Numbered from the stretch's first letter, positions 25,450-35,207 are shown. The stretch: 37,711 bases of DNA from Deltaproteobacteria bacterium (GCA_029565465.1 JAKQOD010000971.1:1-37711), one strand, 5' to 3'. Notes: generated by a model from the letters alone, not told the origin. Numbers and translations: made by a program.

Positions 25450-27575
25450 TTGAGGTCGGCGCGGTGGCCGCGCCAGTCTTTGAACAGCGCCGTGAACCGC
25501 GGGTCTTTGAACAGTGGGGCCAGATCAGGGTCGGTTTCCATCTTTTCGATGTGGTCGTAGTTCGCCGCGATCGCAAGTGTGAGCAGTTCAAGTGCTCGGT
25601 CGGCGTTGCCAAGCGCTGCAAATGCACACGCGGCTGAGTGAAACATGTACGGATTTTCGTCGCCGTACGGTAGGCCACCTTCGGCGATTTCGGCAGCGGT
25701 TTCGTAGTCGCCAAGTGCATGCGCATGGATGCACGCGTTATTCCATGCCATCGCAAACGCCGCACGGCTCTCGCTATTACCTGATGGTGGTGGTGGCAGC
25801 TGAATAATGCGGCGCAGAATCGCCAACGATGTTGTGCGTTCGAGCCCGAAGCTCGCGTTGTACAAATGTGGAATCAGCGAGGTGCGCGCGGGCAGCAGTG
25901 GCAACACTTCCGCCAGCAGCGCATCGGCATGTTTCGCCGTTTCCGCGATGAGCTCGGTTAGGTTTTCATCGCTTGATGCAGCCATCGTTGCAGAGTCGAG
26001 CAATTGCAACAAAGGGGTCGCAGTGCCCGATGGTGCATTCGGCGTTTCAAGCAACGCGTCGTAGTCGACTTGCGCAGTCTCGATCACGGTTAACAGCCGA
26101 ACATCATCGTCGCTGGTTGCCAGTGCAACCGCAAACGCTTCAGCGAAGCGCCGTTGCCGAATCAAGACGATCGCCAAATAGCCACGGGCGTTGGACAGTT
26201 CGTCCCACTGCAACGCGCGGCGCAAGAGCAGCTCGGCCAACGCAGCGCCAACGGCATCATTGGGATCGCGCGATAGCGCTACTTCGATTAACATGCCCGC
26301 CAATTCGCGTTTGGTCCAGACGCTTTGGCTTACGGCCCACGCCAACGCTGCTTCTTGGCCTTGGCGTTGCAACCGATCTTCGAATGGATTGCCAGCAAGC
26401 ACAAATGGCTTGTTATCTTCGGCCGAAGCCTTGGCTTTATCGGCTTCGTCGGCGGTATCGAACCGCGCCCACATGATCGGCGTGATTTCGGCCAGGCGTG
26501 CCACGATCCACATTAAAAAATGCACTTGGTCGGCCGCCGTTGCTGGCACCCGCAGGCGCTCGACCCACAGCAGCGCTGAGCGATGAGTGCGATCGTGCAC
26601 GACGTCGGCTCGCCGGAACGGCTCAAATGTTTCGCTGCGTTCATCTTGATACGCCGACAACCACAGCGCGAAAAGCGCGTTGATGACCGCGTCTTCGCCA
26701 GCAACCGGTTGACCGGACAGCTTGATCGCAATGCCAAAATCTTCGGCGTCGTAGTGGTCCAAGATTTCGGGGTAGCGTTCCAACGGAAACGACACCGTGT
26801 ATTCCAAAGGTGGCACCCCGCTGCGCCAGCGGCTTTCGATCAGTTCGATATCGCCATCGTCGCTGTCGTCGTCGTCCATGTCGTCGAGCGCCATCGGATC
26901 GCCACTGGCTTCTGACCACAATGTCGGCGGTTCGTCGGGCGCATCTGGGGCACGGAACAAAATGCGAATGGAATCCCCAGCGCCAGGCTCAGTGGTCGCA
27001 CCACCCGCCGCGGCTGGCGGAACCGCAACGCCAACATCGGGAAGCACGGCTCGTGGCGCGATTTCGATGCGATGCACAGCTTCACTGCTGTCATCCTCGC
27101 CATCGCCATCATCGGCGTCACTATCGTCGCTGCCTTCGCCGCTGGTCTCATTGGTATCATCATCGGCGTCGTCATCATTGGTATCATCATCGGCGTCGTC
27201 ATCGCCGTCGTCGTGAATCCATGCGGTGCTATCGACCCCGGTTTCAACCTTGAGAAACCAGGCTGCAACGATATCGAACTTCGCTGCTGCGTGATCCAAG
27301 GCTTGGCGCTGCGCTACCAGCTCGCTGGTGCTTGGTGGCATCCACGGCGCCGCCATCAGTTCGCGCGGATCATCTTCCGCCGCTGAGGCATCATGATGCA
27401 GCGAACCTGCAAGCGTGGCGGGCTCATCGCTATCGACTGGTTCGGTTACGCCGCCAACGGCGAGCATATTCCACAGCTCGCGTTGTTGGTCGGCGAGTAA
27501 CTTGGTTCGACAACGCACCACCACAATCCCGCGGGCGAGATCATTGTGACGTGCTTCGAGTCCAAAAACCTCCAC
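25446..27575 (-). CDS. TPR-containing protein with Asp-rich linker
   Basis: A 709-residue protein of unknown function. No signal peptide or membrane helix is evident, so probably cytoplasmic. A highly acidic Asp/Asn/Glu/Ser run covers about residues 120-170, and further acidic clusters (DDMDDDDSDDGD) lie near 230-245. The central region is globular with conserved Trp (FALWLSAYQDE, LLWVERLRV, HFLMWIVARLAEI). The C-terminal 300 residues are helical repeats, ending in a TPR-like AALGNADRALELLTLAIA and FKDPRFTALFKDWR, a common end in myxobacterial TPR proteins. Starts at GTG 27575 with weak upstream signal, so the start is uncertain. Confidence 0.72.
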   Translation of the reverse strand: MEVFGLEARHNDLARGIVVVRCRTKLLADQQRELWNMLAVGGVTEPVDSDEPATLAGSLHHDASAAEDDPRELMAAPWMPPSTSELVAQRQALDHAAAKFDIVAAWFLKVETGVDSTAWIHDDGDDDADDDTNDDDADDDTNETSGEGSDDSDADDGDGEDDSSEAVHRIEIAPRAVLPDVGVAVPPAAAGGATTEPGAGDSIRILFRAPDAPDEPPTLWSEASGDPMALDDMDDDDSDDGDIELIESRWRSGVPPLEYTVSFPLERYPEILDHYDAEDFGIAIKLSGQPVAGEDAVINALFALWLSAYQDERSETFEPFRRADVVHDRTHRSALLWVERLRVPATAADQVHFLMWIVARLAEITPIMWARFDTADEADKAKASAEDNKPFVLAGNPFEDRLQRQGQEAALAWAVSQSVWTKRELAGMLIEVALSRDPNDAVGAALAELLLRRALQWDELSNARGYLAIVLIRQRRFAEAFAVALATSDDDVRLLTVIETAQVDYDALLETPNAPSGTATPLLQLLDSATMAASSDENLTELIAETAKHADALLAEVLPLLPARTSLIPHLYNASFGLERTTSLAILRRIIQLPPPPSGNSESRAAFAMAWNNACIHAHALGDYETAAEIAEGGLPYGDENPYMFHSAACAFAALGNADRALELLTLAIAANYDHIEKMETDPDLAPLFKDPRFTALFKDWRGHRADLN

Positions 27576-27654
27576 GTCTTACTACGCTAAACGGCATTGC
27601 CAGCGGCGGCAAGTGGCCACGGCGTGGATCGGCAGTTGCCGTGCGTTGCCAGCC

Positions 27655-28458
27655 TCAGCGGTGCGCAATGTGGATTTTGCCATCACAAGTGTAGGCAATC
27701 GTCATTGCATCTGCTGTGAAATCAGCGTCGACGATGTGGGTGCACACCGTCGGGTCGACCTTGAGCAAGGTTTTGTTTTCATAGCGCTTGCCGTCAGCGG
27801 ACAGCGTGGCGTGGTAGGTGTCGCCTTGTTCGGTGAATAGTATTTCCTGCTCGTCAAACGCAACGCTTGGATACCCTGCGTTCTGCGCGCCAACGATTGA
27901 CCGAGATTCGATTGCTTTGAATTCCTCGTCGAGGGAGGGGCGGCGCCAGATGTCGAGCGCGGTTGCGGTTGCAACGAATACCGATTTGCCATCCGCGCCC
28001 ATATCAAAGCCCTTAAAATTGTCGATGAGGATTTTCCATCCACGGTCGCCGACAAACATAGCGTTGGTGCTGATTCGCGACGACGTGTAGATTGCAAAGC
28101 CACCATTGCGATCACTGGCAAATGCGAGCAATTTATCGTCGTTGGCGAACGCTGGATCCACGTCATTCGTCCCTTGTATCGGCATGAATGTCGGTACTGC
28201 AGGCGCAAACGGTGCCACTGCCGTCGGACGTACGTGCAATGCGAGTCTGTAAGGCTTGCGATCGTCGACGTGCCAGAGTTCGGTGAGATCGTTCGTCAAC
28301 GCAGCGTCGAAAGAAACGATGCCGGTATCGCGGTGGTCGCCAAACGGCAATTCAACTCGTGCGTTCGCTGACGCCGATTCAAAATAGTACTGACAGCTCG
28401 TAAGCGTGAGCGCACCAACTGTAGCGACAAAACTCCGTCGCCAGAACGTCGCATTCAT
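27655..28458 (-). CDS. beta-propeller lipoprotein
   Basis: A 267-residue exported lipoprotein: MNATFWRRSFVATVGALTLTSC is the signal peptide, with Cys22 as the likely lipidated residue. The body has TolB/PD40-like blade motifs (NDDKLLAFASDRNGGFAIYTS, GADGKSVFVAT, DEQEILFTEQG, DFTADAMTIAYTCDG), four to five blades. Function unknown; related proteins are envelope-associated or bind partners through the propeller. It sits 80 bases downstream of the TPR gene and upstream of sdaA on the same strand, without obvious coupling. Confidence 0.75.
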   Translation of the reverse strand: MNATFWRRSFVATVGALTLTSCQYYFESASANARVELPFGDHRDTGIVSFDAALTNDLTELWHVDDRKPYRLALHVRPTAVAPFAPAVPTFMPIQGTNDVDPAFANDDKLLAFASDRNGGFAIYTSSRISTNAMFVGDRGWKILIDNFKGFDMGADGKSVFVATATALDIWRRPSLDEEFKAIESRSIVGAQNAGYPSVAFDEQEILFTEQGDTYHATLSADGKRYENKTLLKVDPTVCTHIVDADFTADAMTIAYTCDGKIHIAHR

Positions 28459-28515
28459 GTGAACTTGGACCGAGCATATCGCGGAGCACCAAGCTTTGCC
28501 CAGCGAGCGCGCGGA

Positions 28516-29895
28516 TCAACACTCGATAATATTTACAGCTAAGCCACCACGCGCTGTCTCTTTATATTTGGAGCTCATGTCGGCTCCTGTGCGCCACATG
28601 GTCTTGATCACCTTATCGAGCGATACCTTGTGGGTGCCATCGCCTTGTAACGCAAGTCGTGCAGCGTTGATCGCTTTGACGGAGCCCATGGCGTTGCGTT
28701 CGATGCAAGGCACCTGCACCAGGCCGCCAATTGGGTCACATGTGAGTCCTAAGTTGTGCTCCATCCCGATTTCAGCGGCGTTTTCGACTTGGGCGGGTGT
28801 ACCGCCCATCACTTCGGCGAGCGCTCCGGCGGCCATTGAGCACGCCACGCCAACTTCACCTTGGCAGCCAACTTCTGCACCGCTGATCGACGCATTCTTT
28901 TTATAGAGCGCGCCAATCGCAGCAGCGGTCAGTAAAAATCTGATCGTGCCTTCATCATCCGCGTTGGGGATAAAGCGACGGTAGTACATCAACACTGCGG
29001 GAATGATGCCGGCGGCACCGTTCGTCGGCGCAGTGACCACGCGGCCGGCCGCTGCGTTTTCTTCATTAACGGCAAGCGCGAACAAATTGACCCAGTCCAT
29101 GATCACCAACGGATCGCCACCTGGCCCACGCGAATCGCTTTTGAGCCGGCGGTGCAGTGCAACGGCGCGGCGTTTCACTTTGAGGCCACCAGGCAAAATG
29201 CCTTCGCGTTCGCAGCCGCGTTTGACGCAGCTTTCCATGGCATGCCAAATCTGCAACAGCTTGGCGCGCACCTCAGCTTCGGGCATGTGCGCACATTCGT
29301 TGGCGAGCATTAACGTCGAGATGCTCATGCCGTGGTTAACGGCGTTGGCGAGCAACTCTTCGCCAGTATTAAACGGATAAGGTACGTCTACTTTTTCAGC
29401 AGGCATGCTGCCATCGGCAGGTGCGCCATTGTCGTCGACGACAAACCCGCCACCAACCGAATAATACGTGCGTTCGAGGGCGACGCTGCCGTCGGCTCGC
29501 AATGCCGAGAACTTCATGCCATTAGAATGCAGCGGCAGCTTTTTTAGCCGATGAAACACGATCTGAGTATCGGGATTAAAAGCGATTTCGCGCCCGCCTG
29601 CGAGGGTGAGGCGTTGGGTTTGGCCAACGGTTTCGATCCGTTTGTCGACCGAATCAACGTCAACGGTTGCCGGTTCGTCGCCTTGCAAGCCCAAGATGAC
29701 AGCGCGATCGGTGCCGTGGCCCCGGCCGGTGAAGCCCAAGCTGCCAAATAGTTCCATGCGTACGGTACTCACCGCGCTGTCGCCGGCATCGTGAACCGCT
29801 TCTGCAAAGCGTTTGGCTGCACGCATCGGACCGACGGTGTGTGAACTCGAAGGGCCGATACCAATTTTGAAAATGTCGAACGAACTGATGTGCAT
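28516..29895 (-). CDS. sdaA: L-serine ammonia-lyase (serine dehydratase), single-chain
   Basis: A 459-residue [4Fe-4S] enzyme that deaminates L-serine to pyruvate and ammonia. The N-terminal beta domain starts [19 protein letters not shown], a hallmark of the family; the alpha domain holds iron-sulphur Cys residues in [13 protein letters not shown] and [24 protein letters not shown] is the C-terminal tail, whose Cys occupies the active site in the resting state of the characterised enzyme. Length matches the E. coli type. Starts at ATG 29895. It lies 200 bases downstream of serA on the same strand. Confidence 0.94.
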   Translation of the reverse strand: MHISSFDIFKIGIGPSSSHTVGPMRAAKRFAEAVHDAGDSAVSTVRMELFGSLGFTGRGHGTDRAVILGLQGDEPATVDVDSVDKRIETVGQTQRLTLAGGREIAFNPDTQIVFHRLKKLPLHSNGMKFSALRADGSVALERTYYSVGGGFVVDDNGAPADGSMPAEKVDVPYPFNTGEELLANAVNHGMSISTLMLANECAHMPEAEVRAKLLQIWHAMESCVKRGCEREGILPGGLKVKRRAVALHRRLKSDSRGPGGDPLVIMDWVNLFALAVNEENAAAGRVVTAPTNGAAGIIPAVLMYYRRFIPNADDEGTIRFLLTAAAIGALYKKNASISGAEVGCQGEVGVACSMAAGALAEVMGGTPAQVENAAEIGMEHNLGLTCDPIGGLVQVPCIERNAMGSVKAINAARLALQGDGTHKVSLDKVIKTMWRTGADMSSKYKETARGGLAVNIIEC

Positions 29896-30098
29896 TAGGG
29901 CTCTGCGTCATGTTGCCACGCCCGCGACGAAAAGCGCATCTTTTGCGCCCGACAATGCAGCGTGAAAAGCGCAGAACGCAGTGCGTCACTACGCCTGCAG
30001 CTCGCCAAGCTTGCGGCGTACGATGCTTGGACGTTGCGTAGGTCCACTACGCACCTCACGGCGCTGCTTCCGCGCTCGAAGGGGATTTGAAAACAGCC
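29896..30098. other. intergenic region between serA and sdaA
   Basis: About 200 bases with no gene. The decamer GAAAAGCGCA occurs twice (near 29929 and 29961); GCGCA-TCTTT-TGCGC (about 29935-29949) can make a short stem. It must hold the sdaA promoter if the two genes are not co-transcribed. Nothing here is strong enough to call an operator. Confidence 0.4.
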
Positions 30099-31325
30099 CT
30101 AAAACAGAATGCGTGTACGAATGTTGGTCGACAGGGCGGCAATTGCGTTGCGCACTTCGCGTGACACGCCGTGGTCCAAGTCCATGATCAGGTAGCCAAT
30201 GTCAGGATCGGTTGCCAGCAACTGTGCGCGAATGTTGGCGTTCATGTCGGACACGATCTTGTTGATGTCGCGTAGCACGCCCGGCACGTTTTTGTGAACG
30301 TTGAGAATGCGGTGCGCATCCGGCGAGGTTGGCAACTCGACCATCGGGAAGTTCACGGTGCCAGCAGTTGATCCGGTGTTCACGAATTTGATCAGCGCAC
30401 TCGACACTTCGCGGCCGATCGATTCTTGCGCTTCTTCGGTTGAGCCGCCGATGTGAGGCGTCAGCACAACATTCGGCAAACCGCACAATGGCGATACAAA
30501 GCCGTCGCTGTTGCCTTCGGGCTCGTCGGGATAAACGTCGACCGCGGCCCCACCGATGTGGCCGGCTTTGATCGCTGCAGCCAGCGCATCAAGATCAACG
30601 ACGGTGCCACGGCTGGCATTGAGTAGATGCGCACCCTTTTTCATGGCGGCGATTTCAGCAGCGCCAAACATGTTTCGGGTCTGCGGCGTTTCAGGCACAT
30701 GTATCGTCACGAAATCTGACGCTGCGAGCAACTCATGTAGCTTGGCAAGCGATTGGTTGTTGCCCATCGGGAGCCGCGCTGCGATATCAAAAAACACCAC
30801 GCGCATCCCAAACGACTCCGCCAACACGCCAACTTGCGAGCCGATGTGGCCGTAGCCAATGATGCCGAGCGTACGGCCGCGAATCTCGTGGCTGCCGACG
30901 GCAACTTTGCGCCACTTGCCTTCATGTACTTCGCGCGAACGATCGCCGAGATGGCGCGCTAGCATGACAACTTCGGCCATGATCAGTTCAGCAACGCTGC
31001 GCGTATTAGAAAACGGTGCATTGAAGACCGGCACGCCGGCCTGCACGGCATGGCGCAAGGCGATCTGATTGGTGCCAATGCAAAATGCACCAACCGTCAA
31101 CAAGCGCTTGCCAGCGTCGAGCACGGCAGGCGTTACTTGGGTTTTGCTGCGAATGCCAAGTACATGGACATCGCGAATACGTTCGATTAGCTCAGCTTCC
31201 GGCAGTGCGCTTTTGACTGCTTCGACGGCGAAGCCTTCCGCTGCAAAGGCTTGATTCGCAACTGGATGCACGCCTTCGAGCAAGAGCACTTTGATTTCGC
31301 TTTTCGGAAAAGACGTCTCACTCAT
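30099..31325 (-). CDS. serA: D-3-phosphoglycerate dehydrogenase
   Basis: A 408-residue NAD-dependent enzyme, first step of serine synthesis from 3-phosphoglycerate. Start at ATG 31325 (MSETSFPKSEIKVLLLEGVH); longer in-frame leaders are not family-like. Substrate domain, then NAD-binding GYGHIGSQVG, the catalytic RGTVVD and PEGN segments and H in LTPHIGGST, ending with a C-terminal ACT domain (VLRDINKIVSDMNANI, PDIGYLIMDLD). The length and end match the short E. coli-type form, inhibited by serine through the ACT domain. Divergent from the DUF3224 gene with only 55 bases between the starts. Confidence 0.95.
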   Translation of the reverse strand: MSETSFPKSEIKVLLLEGVHPVANQAFAAEGFAVEAVKSALPEAELIERIRDVHVLGIRSKTQVTPAVLDAGKRLLTVGAFCIGTNQIALRHAVQAGVPVFNAPFSNTRSVAELIMAEVVMLARHLGDRSREVHEGKWRKVAVGSHEIRGRTLGIIGYGHIGSQVGVLAESFGMRVVFFDIAARLPMGNNQSLAKLHELLAASDFVTIHVPETPQTRNMFGAAEIAAMKKGAHLLNASRGTVVDLDALAAAIKAGHIGGAAVDVYPDEPEGNSDGFVSPLCGLPNVVLTPHIGGSTEEAQESIGREVSSALIKFVNTGSTAGTVNFPMVELPTSPDAHRILNVHKNVPGVLRDINKIVSDMNANIRAQLLATDPDIGYLIMDLDHGVSREVRNAIAALSTNIRTRILF

Positions 31326-31380
31326 CGCTGCGCAGCCTAGCGCATTTTGCGTCGAGTTCTCGTATGCTGCCATCGCAAAT

Positions 31381-31782
31381 ATGACGAGCACGACCATCCG
31401 CGGCGAATTTGAAGTGGCGCTTGCGCCGTTGCCTCTCAATCACAACAATGGCCCAATGTTAAGCCGGCGGGCGCTCGACAAGACCTTTCGGGGAGCACTT
31501 GACGCAACCAGCACTGGCGAAATGCTGGCTGCAGGGACGGCCGTCGCCAATTCAGCTGGCTACGTTGCCATCGAGCGCGTGGTGGGCACCCTCGAAGGGC
31601 GCATTGGTAGCTTTGTGTTGCAACACAGCAGCACCATGAACCGCGGTGTGCCAACCCAAAGCGTCACCGTCGTGCCTGATTCCGGCACCGACGCATTGGT
31701 TGGCCTAACCGGCTCCATGACCATCGACCGCGCCGACGGCAAACATTTCTACAATTTTACGTATTCGCTGCCGGCTGCGTAG
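31381..31782 (+). CDS. DUF3224-domain protein
   Basis: A 133-residue protein starting at ATG 31381. It matches the small DUF3224 family in order: TRGEFEV-like first strand, TFRGALDATSTGEMLAAGTA, SAGYVAIERVVGTLEGRIGSF, VLQHSSTMNRG, VTVVPDSGTDALVGLTGSM and a final GKHFYNFTYSLP. The fold is an allene-oxide-cyclase-like beta-barrel; function is unknown. Divergent from serA. An in-frame upstream Met at 31291 would lie inside serA and is rejected as start. Confidence 0.88.
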   Translation: MTSTTIRGEFEVALAPLPLNHNNGPMLSRRALDKTFRGALDATSTGEMLAAGTAVANSAGYVAIERVVGTLEGRIGSFVLQHSSTMNRGVPTQSVTVVPDSGTDALVGLTGSMTIDRADGKHFYNFTYSLPAA

Positions 31783-31793
31783 CGGGTTCGGAC

Positions 31794-32816
31794 CTACGCG
31801 CTGATCTTCTGGAGCAGTGGCACTGGGTCGAGGCCCTTCGCGTTGCAGTACTCTTTGATGTGGTCGTGCGCACCCTTGACGTACTGCACCCGCCGCTCCG
31901 TCTCAGTACTAGGTATTAGCGCCAAACGCTCATTAAAGATCCGCGCTGCTTCGTCGAGTTGGCCGGTCACAAATAGCGCTAGCCCCCAATTGAAACGCCG
32001 CCCAGCGAGTAATTTCACGTGCGAACCTTCAAGCGACTGGCACAGCGCGATCACTTTTTGAGGTGCGTTGAGATGGTCGATCCACAACTCACAAAGTTCA
32101 TCGTTGGAGATGACCGTGGCGACGCCGTCGATGATCGAGCCCTCAAAAACTGCAGCGGCCTCGGCATATCGACCGAGGGCCTTGTAGCATTCACCCTTCA
32201 TACGCAACGCTTGCGTCGGCACGGTTGCCCACTCTGTGTTGACCAGGCGCTTCTCGGACATCAGCGGTCCTGGCACCGTCAGTGCTTCTAGCTTCAGCAC
32301 AATCTTCTCGATTGCTTTGGTCTTTTTGGCAGAATTTGGCCGGTCCAAAATGTCTTCAGCTTCGTTCGCGGCTTGATTAACTGCCCCGATATCGCCAGCT
32401 TTCAACGCTGGCACCTTGGCTGCGCGTTTGGTTTTACCCAGGCTTGCTAAGAACAAGTCGAGCGTTTCGGCCCATGGCGTGTACTGTTCGGTATCGGGTT
32501 CCCACATCGCAACTGGGCATTCGGGGTCAGTGGCCTTAACCGCGAGAAACGTTGCGGCTTCGCCTTCAATAGTGGCAAGTGGTACCCAACCGGCCGTCCC
32601 GCCAAATTCGGGTTCACTCGAGCCAGCTTCTTCGAAATATCTAGCGAGTGCCTCGCCTTCGAAGGAGATTCTCAGCGCCGACTCATACGTCGGCAACTCA
32701 GCGAAGAAGCGCTGAAACGGCTTCCATTCTTGCGTCGACAAAAACTTCGAATACCGATTTGATGGCTCGAGGTTAAATCGTTCAGCGATGAATGTCGGTT
32801 CCAAGCGGATTGTCAT
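31794..32816 (-). CDS. SMI1/KNR4-like (SUKH) protein with TPR tail
   Basis: A 340-residue cytoplasmic protein starting at ATG 32816. The N-terminal 125 residues resemble an SMI1/KNR4 (SUKH) domain: FGGTAGWVPLATIEGEAATFLAV, ECPVAMWEPDTEQY and TLDLFLASLG. SUKH domains often act as immunity proteins to toxins but also occur in housekeeping contexts. The second half is TPR-like (ALRMKGECYKALGRYAEAAAVF, WGLALFVTGQLDEAARIF). No toxin gene is adjacent. It follows the YpfJ-like peptidase on the same strand, 55 bases apart, and is probably in the same operon. Confidence 0.8.
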   Translation of the reverse strand: MTIRLEPTFIAERFNLEPSNRYSKFLSTQEWKPFQRFFAELPTYESALRISFEGEALARYFEEAGSSEPEFGGTAGWVPLATIEGEAATFLAVKATDPECPVAMWEPDTEQYTPWAETLDLFLASLGKTKRAAKVPALKAGDIGAVNQAANEAEDILDRPNSAKKTKAIEKIVLKLEALTVPGPLMSEKRLVNTEWATVPTQALRMKGECYKALGRYAEAAAVFEGSIIDGVATVISNDELCELWIDHLNAPQKVIALCQSLEGSHVKLLAGRRFNWGLALFVTGQLDEAARIFNERLALIPSTETERRVQYVKGAHDHIKEYCNAKGLDPVPLLQKISA

Positions 32817-32871
32817 GCGGCAGCAATCCAACCACGGATTGCCAGCTATGGACAGCGAACCAAACGTCTTG

Positions 32872-33783
32872 CTACAGCGAGACGCCGGGCGCAAACGTAT
32901 CGCAGTCTTGCAAACGGCCCGACGCTAAGCCGGTCTTGACCCATTTCACGCGTTGGGCCGACGACCCGTGGGTAAACGTCTCGGCGTTCGGATTGATGCC
33001 GGCTTGTTTTTGCAAACGGTCGTCGCCGATCGATTGCGCTGCAACGATGGCTTCTTCAATGTCGCCGATTTCAAGAATGCCGCGCTGTTTAGCGTAGAAG
33101 CCCCACACGCCAGCGTAACAGTCAGCTTGCAGCTCTTGCATCACCGACAACAAGTTCTTCGGCTTGTTGATGCGCCGGACTTTTTCTTCGACACCGAGGA
33201 TATTTTGCAAATGGTGGCCCACTTCGTGCGCTAACACGTAGGCCTGTGCAAAGTCGCCGGGTGCACCGAGGCGCTTGGACAACACTTGGTAGAACGAAAA
33301 GTCGATGTACGCTTTTTTATCAGGCGGGCAGTAGAATGGCCCAATTTCTGCCGACGACAAACCGCAGCCCGTGTCGACAGCGTCGGTGAAGATCACCAGT
33401 TTCGCGCGTTCGTAGGTGAGGTTGTTTTGTTGAAACACCTTGGTGTAGGTATCTTGAATATCCGTCATCGTGCGTTGCACAAACAACTTCAACGCAGCAT
33501 CGGGATCGTTTTTGGGATCAATCGGTGGTGCGTTGTTGGCTGGCCCGGTGTTGCCAACTTGGCTTGGCGAACCGCCACCGCTGCTGTCGCCGCCGCCGAG
33601 CAAGCCGCTAAGGTTCACCCCAAAGAGTTGCGATGCCAACGCGACGATGATCGCGATGGCTGCGCCGCCACCGCCAAGCTTGAGTGCAGCGCCACCGCCA
33701 CCCGCGCGGCCACGTGCTGGGCCAGCACCGCGAATGTCTTCGACGTCACTTTGTTCAATACGCGCATTGTCGTCGTACTTCAT
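32872..33783 (-). CDS. YpfJ-like neutral zinc metallopeptidase
   Basis: A 303-residue membrane-anchored protein. After a Gly-rich N-terminus a membrane helix (about 40-55, AAIAIIVALASQLFGV) is followed by a Gly/Ser linker and the peptidase-like domain: HEVGHH (186-191) as zinc motif and ELQADCYAG (217-225) supplying the third ligand, with FCPPDKK-like YCPPDKKAYIDFSF upstream and ETFTHGSSAQRVKW near the end. Motifs match the bacterial YpfJ/DUF-zincin family, whose substrate is unknown. Catalytic residues appear intact. Confidence 0.92.
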   Translation of the reverse strand: MKYDDNARIEQSDVEDIRGAGPARGRAGGGGAALKLGGGGAAIAIIVALASQLFGVNLSGLLGGGDSSGGGSPSQVGNTGPANNAPPIDPKNDPDAALKLFVQRTMTDIQDTYTKVFQQNNLTYERAKLVIFTDAVDTGCGLSSAEIGPFYCPPDKKAYIDFSFYQVLSKRLGAPGDFAQAYVLAHEVGHHLQNILGVEEKVRRINKPKNLLSVMQELQADCYAGVWGFYAKQRGILEIGDIEEAIVAAQSIGDDRLQKQAGINPNAETFTHGSSAQRVKWVKTGLASGRLQDCDTFAPGVSL

Positions 33784-33875
33784 GGCCGGATACTACATGG
33801 CCCCCACCCAGCGTCAACTGTTCGCCGCTGGTTGCACCTGCAGCCGATGCTTGGCTGAGGTATTACTCGGGTACT

Positions 33876-34910
33876 ATGGCCAAAGTTTCGTCAAAAACGC
33901 CGTCAAAAGCGGCTGGTGCCGCGAAGTCCAAGACCGCCAAAGCGCCGAGCAAAAGCCCGCGCAAAAAGAAAGTCAAAGCCGAGGCTGGCTCGGTTGGGCT
34001 TACTGCTGCGGAGTGCAGCGAAGGCGCGTTGTCGACGGAGATGAAGCAACTTGCAGCTGCGATCGGCAGCGCTGGCGGCGTGGTGTTAGCGAGTTACCGT
34101 GAGCCACTCGGTGGTTATTGGGTTACGCTCGCAGCGTTGCCCATCGATCGCGTGGCGCCCACGCCTTATCAACGCGAACTATCGAAGACGCATGCTGACA
34201 AGCTTGCGACGGTGATCCCTAAAGTCGGACGCTTTCTTGATCCAATCATCGCAGTGCAAGATGGCGACCGCTTCATCACGCCTAACGGCATGCATCGGTT
34301 GTCTGCGCTGACGCAGTTGGGGGCGAAAACCGTGATCGCGCTAGTGCTGCCTGAACCTGAAATCGCGTTTCGCATTTTGGCGCTCAACACCGAAAAGGCG
34401 CATACGCTGCGCGACAAAGCCATGGAAGTCATTCGCATGGCGCGTGCGTTGGCTGAAAGCGCTCCGTCGAAGACCGAACAAGACATGGCGTTTGAGCTGG
34501 AGCAACCGGGCTACATCACGCTGGGCATTTGTTACGAGCGCAACAGCCGCTTTTCAGGTGGCGCATATCAATCGGTGGTGGCGCGGTGCGATGAATTTGC
34601 ATCGAAGCCAATCGCAACGTCGCTTGCAGTGCGCGAAGCGCGTGCCGCGCGGCTCATCGAGCTTGACGAAGCCGTCGCTGCTGCCGTCACGCGGCTCAAA
34701 GACGCCGGCTTCAACAGCGGTTATCTCAAGCCAATCGTCGTTGCACGCATCAATCCGCTGCGCTTCGTGAAACCTGGTGCTGTTGATGCGAAACCAGACT
34801 TTGATCGTACGCTCGATAAAATGATCGACGGTGCGCGCAAGTTCGACGCAAGCAACGTGCGCGCGCAAGATGTGGCGCTCGCTGCCAGCATGGGTGGCAG
34901 CGAGGAATAA
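33876..34910 (+). CDS. orphan ParB/Srx-domain protein
   Basis: A 344-residue protein starting at ATG 33876, after the start of the divergent peptidase. The N-terminus is very Lys/Ser/Ala-rich (KTPSKAAGAAKSKTAK), suggesting a nucleic-acid-binding tail. The core is a ParB N-terminal (ParB/sulfiredoxin) domain: LPIDRVAPTPYQRELSKTHADK, PIIAVQDGDRFITPNGMHRLSAL, with the GRR-like motif changed to GMHR. No ParA gene, parS-like repeat or HTH of chromosomal ParB is evident. It is unlikely to be the segregation protein; ParB-like nucleases or CTP switches of unknown role are alternatives. Confidence 0.8.
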   Translation: MAKVSSKTPSKAAGAAKSKTAKAPSKSPRKKKVKAEAGSVGLTAAECSEGALSTEMKQLAAAIGSAGGVVLASYREPLGGYWVTLAALPIDRVAPTPYQRELSKTHADKLATVIPKVGRFLDPIIAVQDGDRFITPNGMHRLSALTQLGAKTVIALVLPEPEIAFRILALNTEKAHTLRDKAMEVIRMARALAESAPSKTEQDMAFELEQPGYITLGICYERNSRFSGGAYQSVVARCDEFASKPIATSLAVREARAARLIELDEAVAAAVTRLKDAGFNSGYLKPIVVARINPLRFVKPGAVDAKPDFDRTLDKMIDGARKFDASNVRAQDVALAASMGGSEE

Positions 34911-34913
34911 ACG

Positions 34914-35207
34914 CTACTGAAGTGCGCGCAGCGAGTTGAGCAATTTTTGGGTATCAACGCCGCTTGTGGCCATGCACGCTGCCATCCGTTGGGCATCTTT
35001 GCGTGCAGCTTCTTGATCTCCGGTAGCGTCTTTGTTGGCTTTGGCAAACGCAATGAAAGCCTCAAGTACTCCGTTGCCGCAGGCGGCGTCTTTGCATGCG
35101 CAGGCTTGATCGGCGAACTTGGCGATATCTTTCGTGACATCTTTTTTGCAGCCGGCAAGTGCAGCCAACAACCCGAACAACGCAACCGCAAGCAATTTGG
35201 CTTTCAT
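34914..35207 (-). CDS. small lipoprotein
   Basis: A 97-residue exported protein: MKAKLLAVALFGLLAALAGC is the signal peptide with lipobox Cys20. The mature part is helical with a CACKDAACG Cys cluster and a distal Cys. Starts at ATG 35207; upstream in-frame codons precede the signal peptide. Similar small Cys-bearing lipoproteins are frequent in Myxococcota. Function unknown. Convergent with the ParB-domain gene, stops three bases apart. Confidence 0.8.
   Translation of the reverse strand: MKAKLLAVALFGLLAALAGCKKDVTKDIAKFADQACACKDAACGNGVLEAFIAFAKANKDATGDQEAARKDAQRMAACMATSGVDTQKLLNSLRALQ

Noticed and set aside
26797-27216. Open frame of Ser/Ala repeats antisense to the TPR gene
   Set aside because: It is the complement of the Asp-rich linker and has no independent features.
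31794-32816. SUKH immunity gene of a contact-dependent toxin system
   Set aside because: No polymorphic toxin or secretion gene is adjacent, and the protein has a TPR tail; a housekeeping role is as likely.
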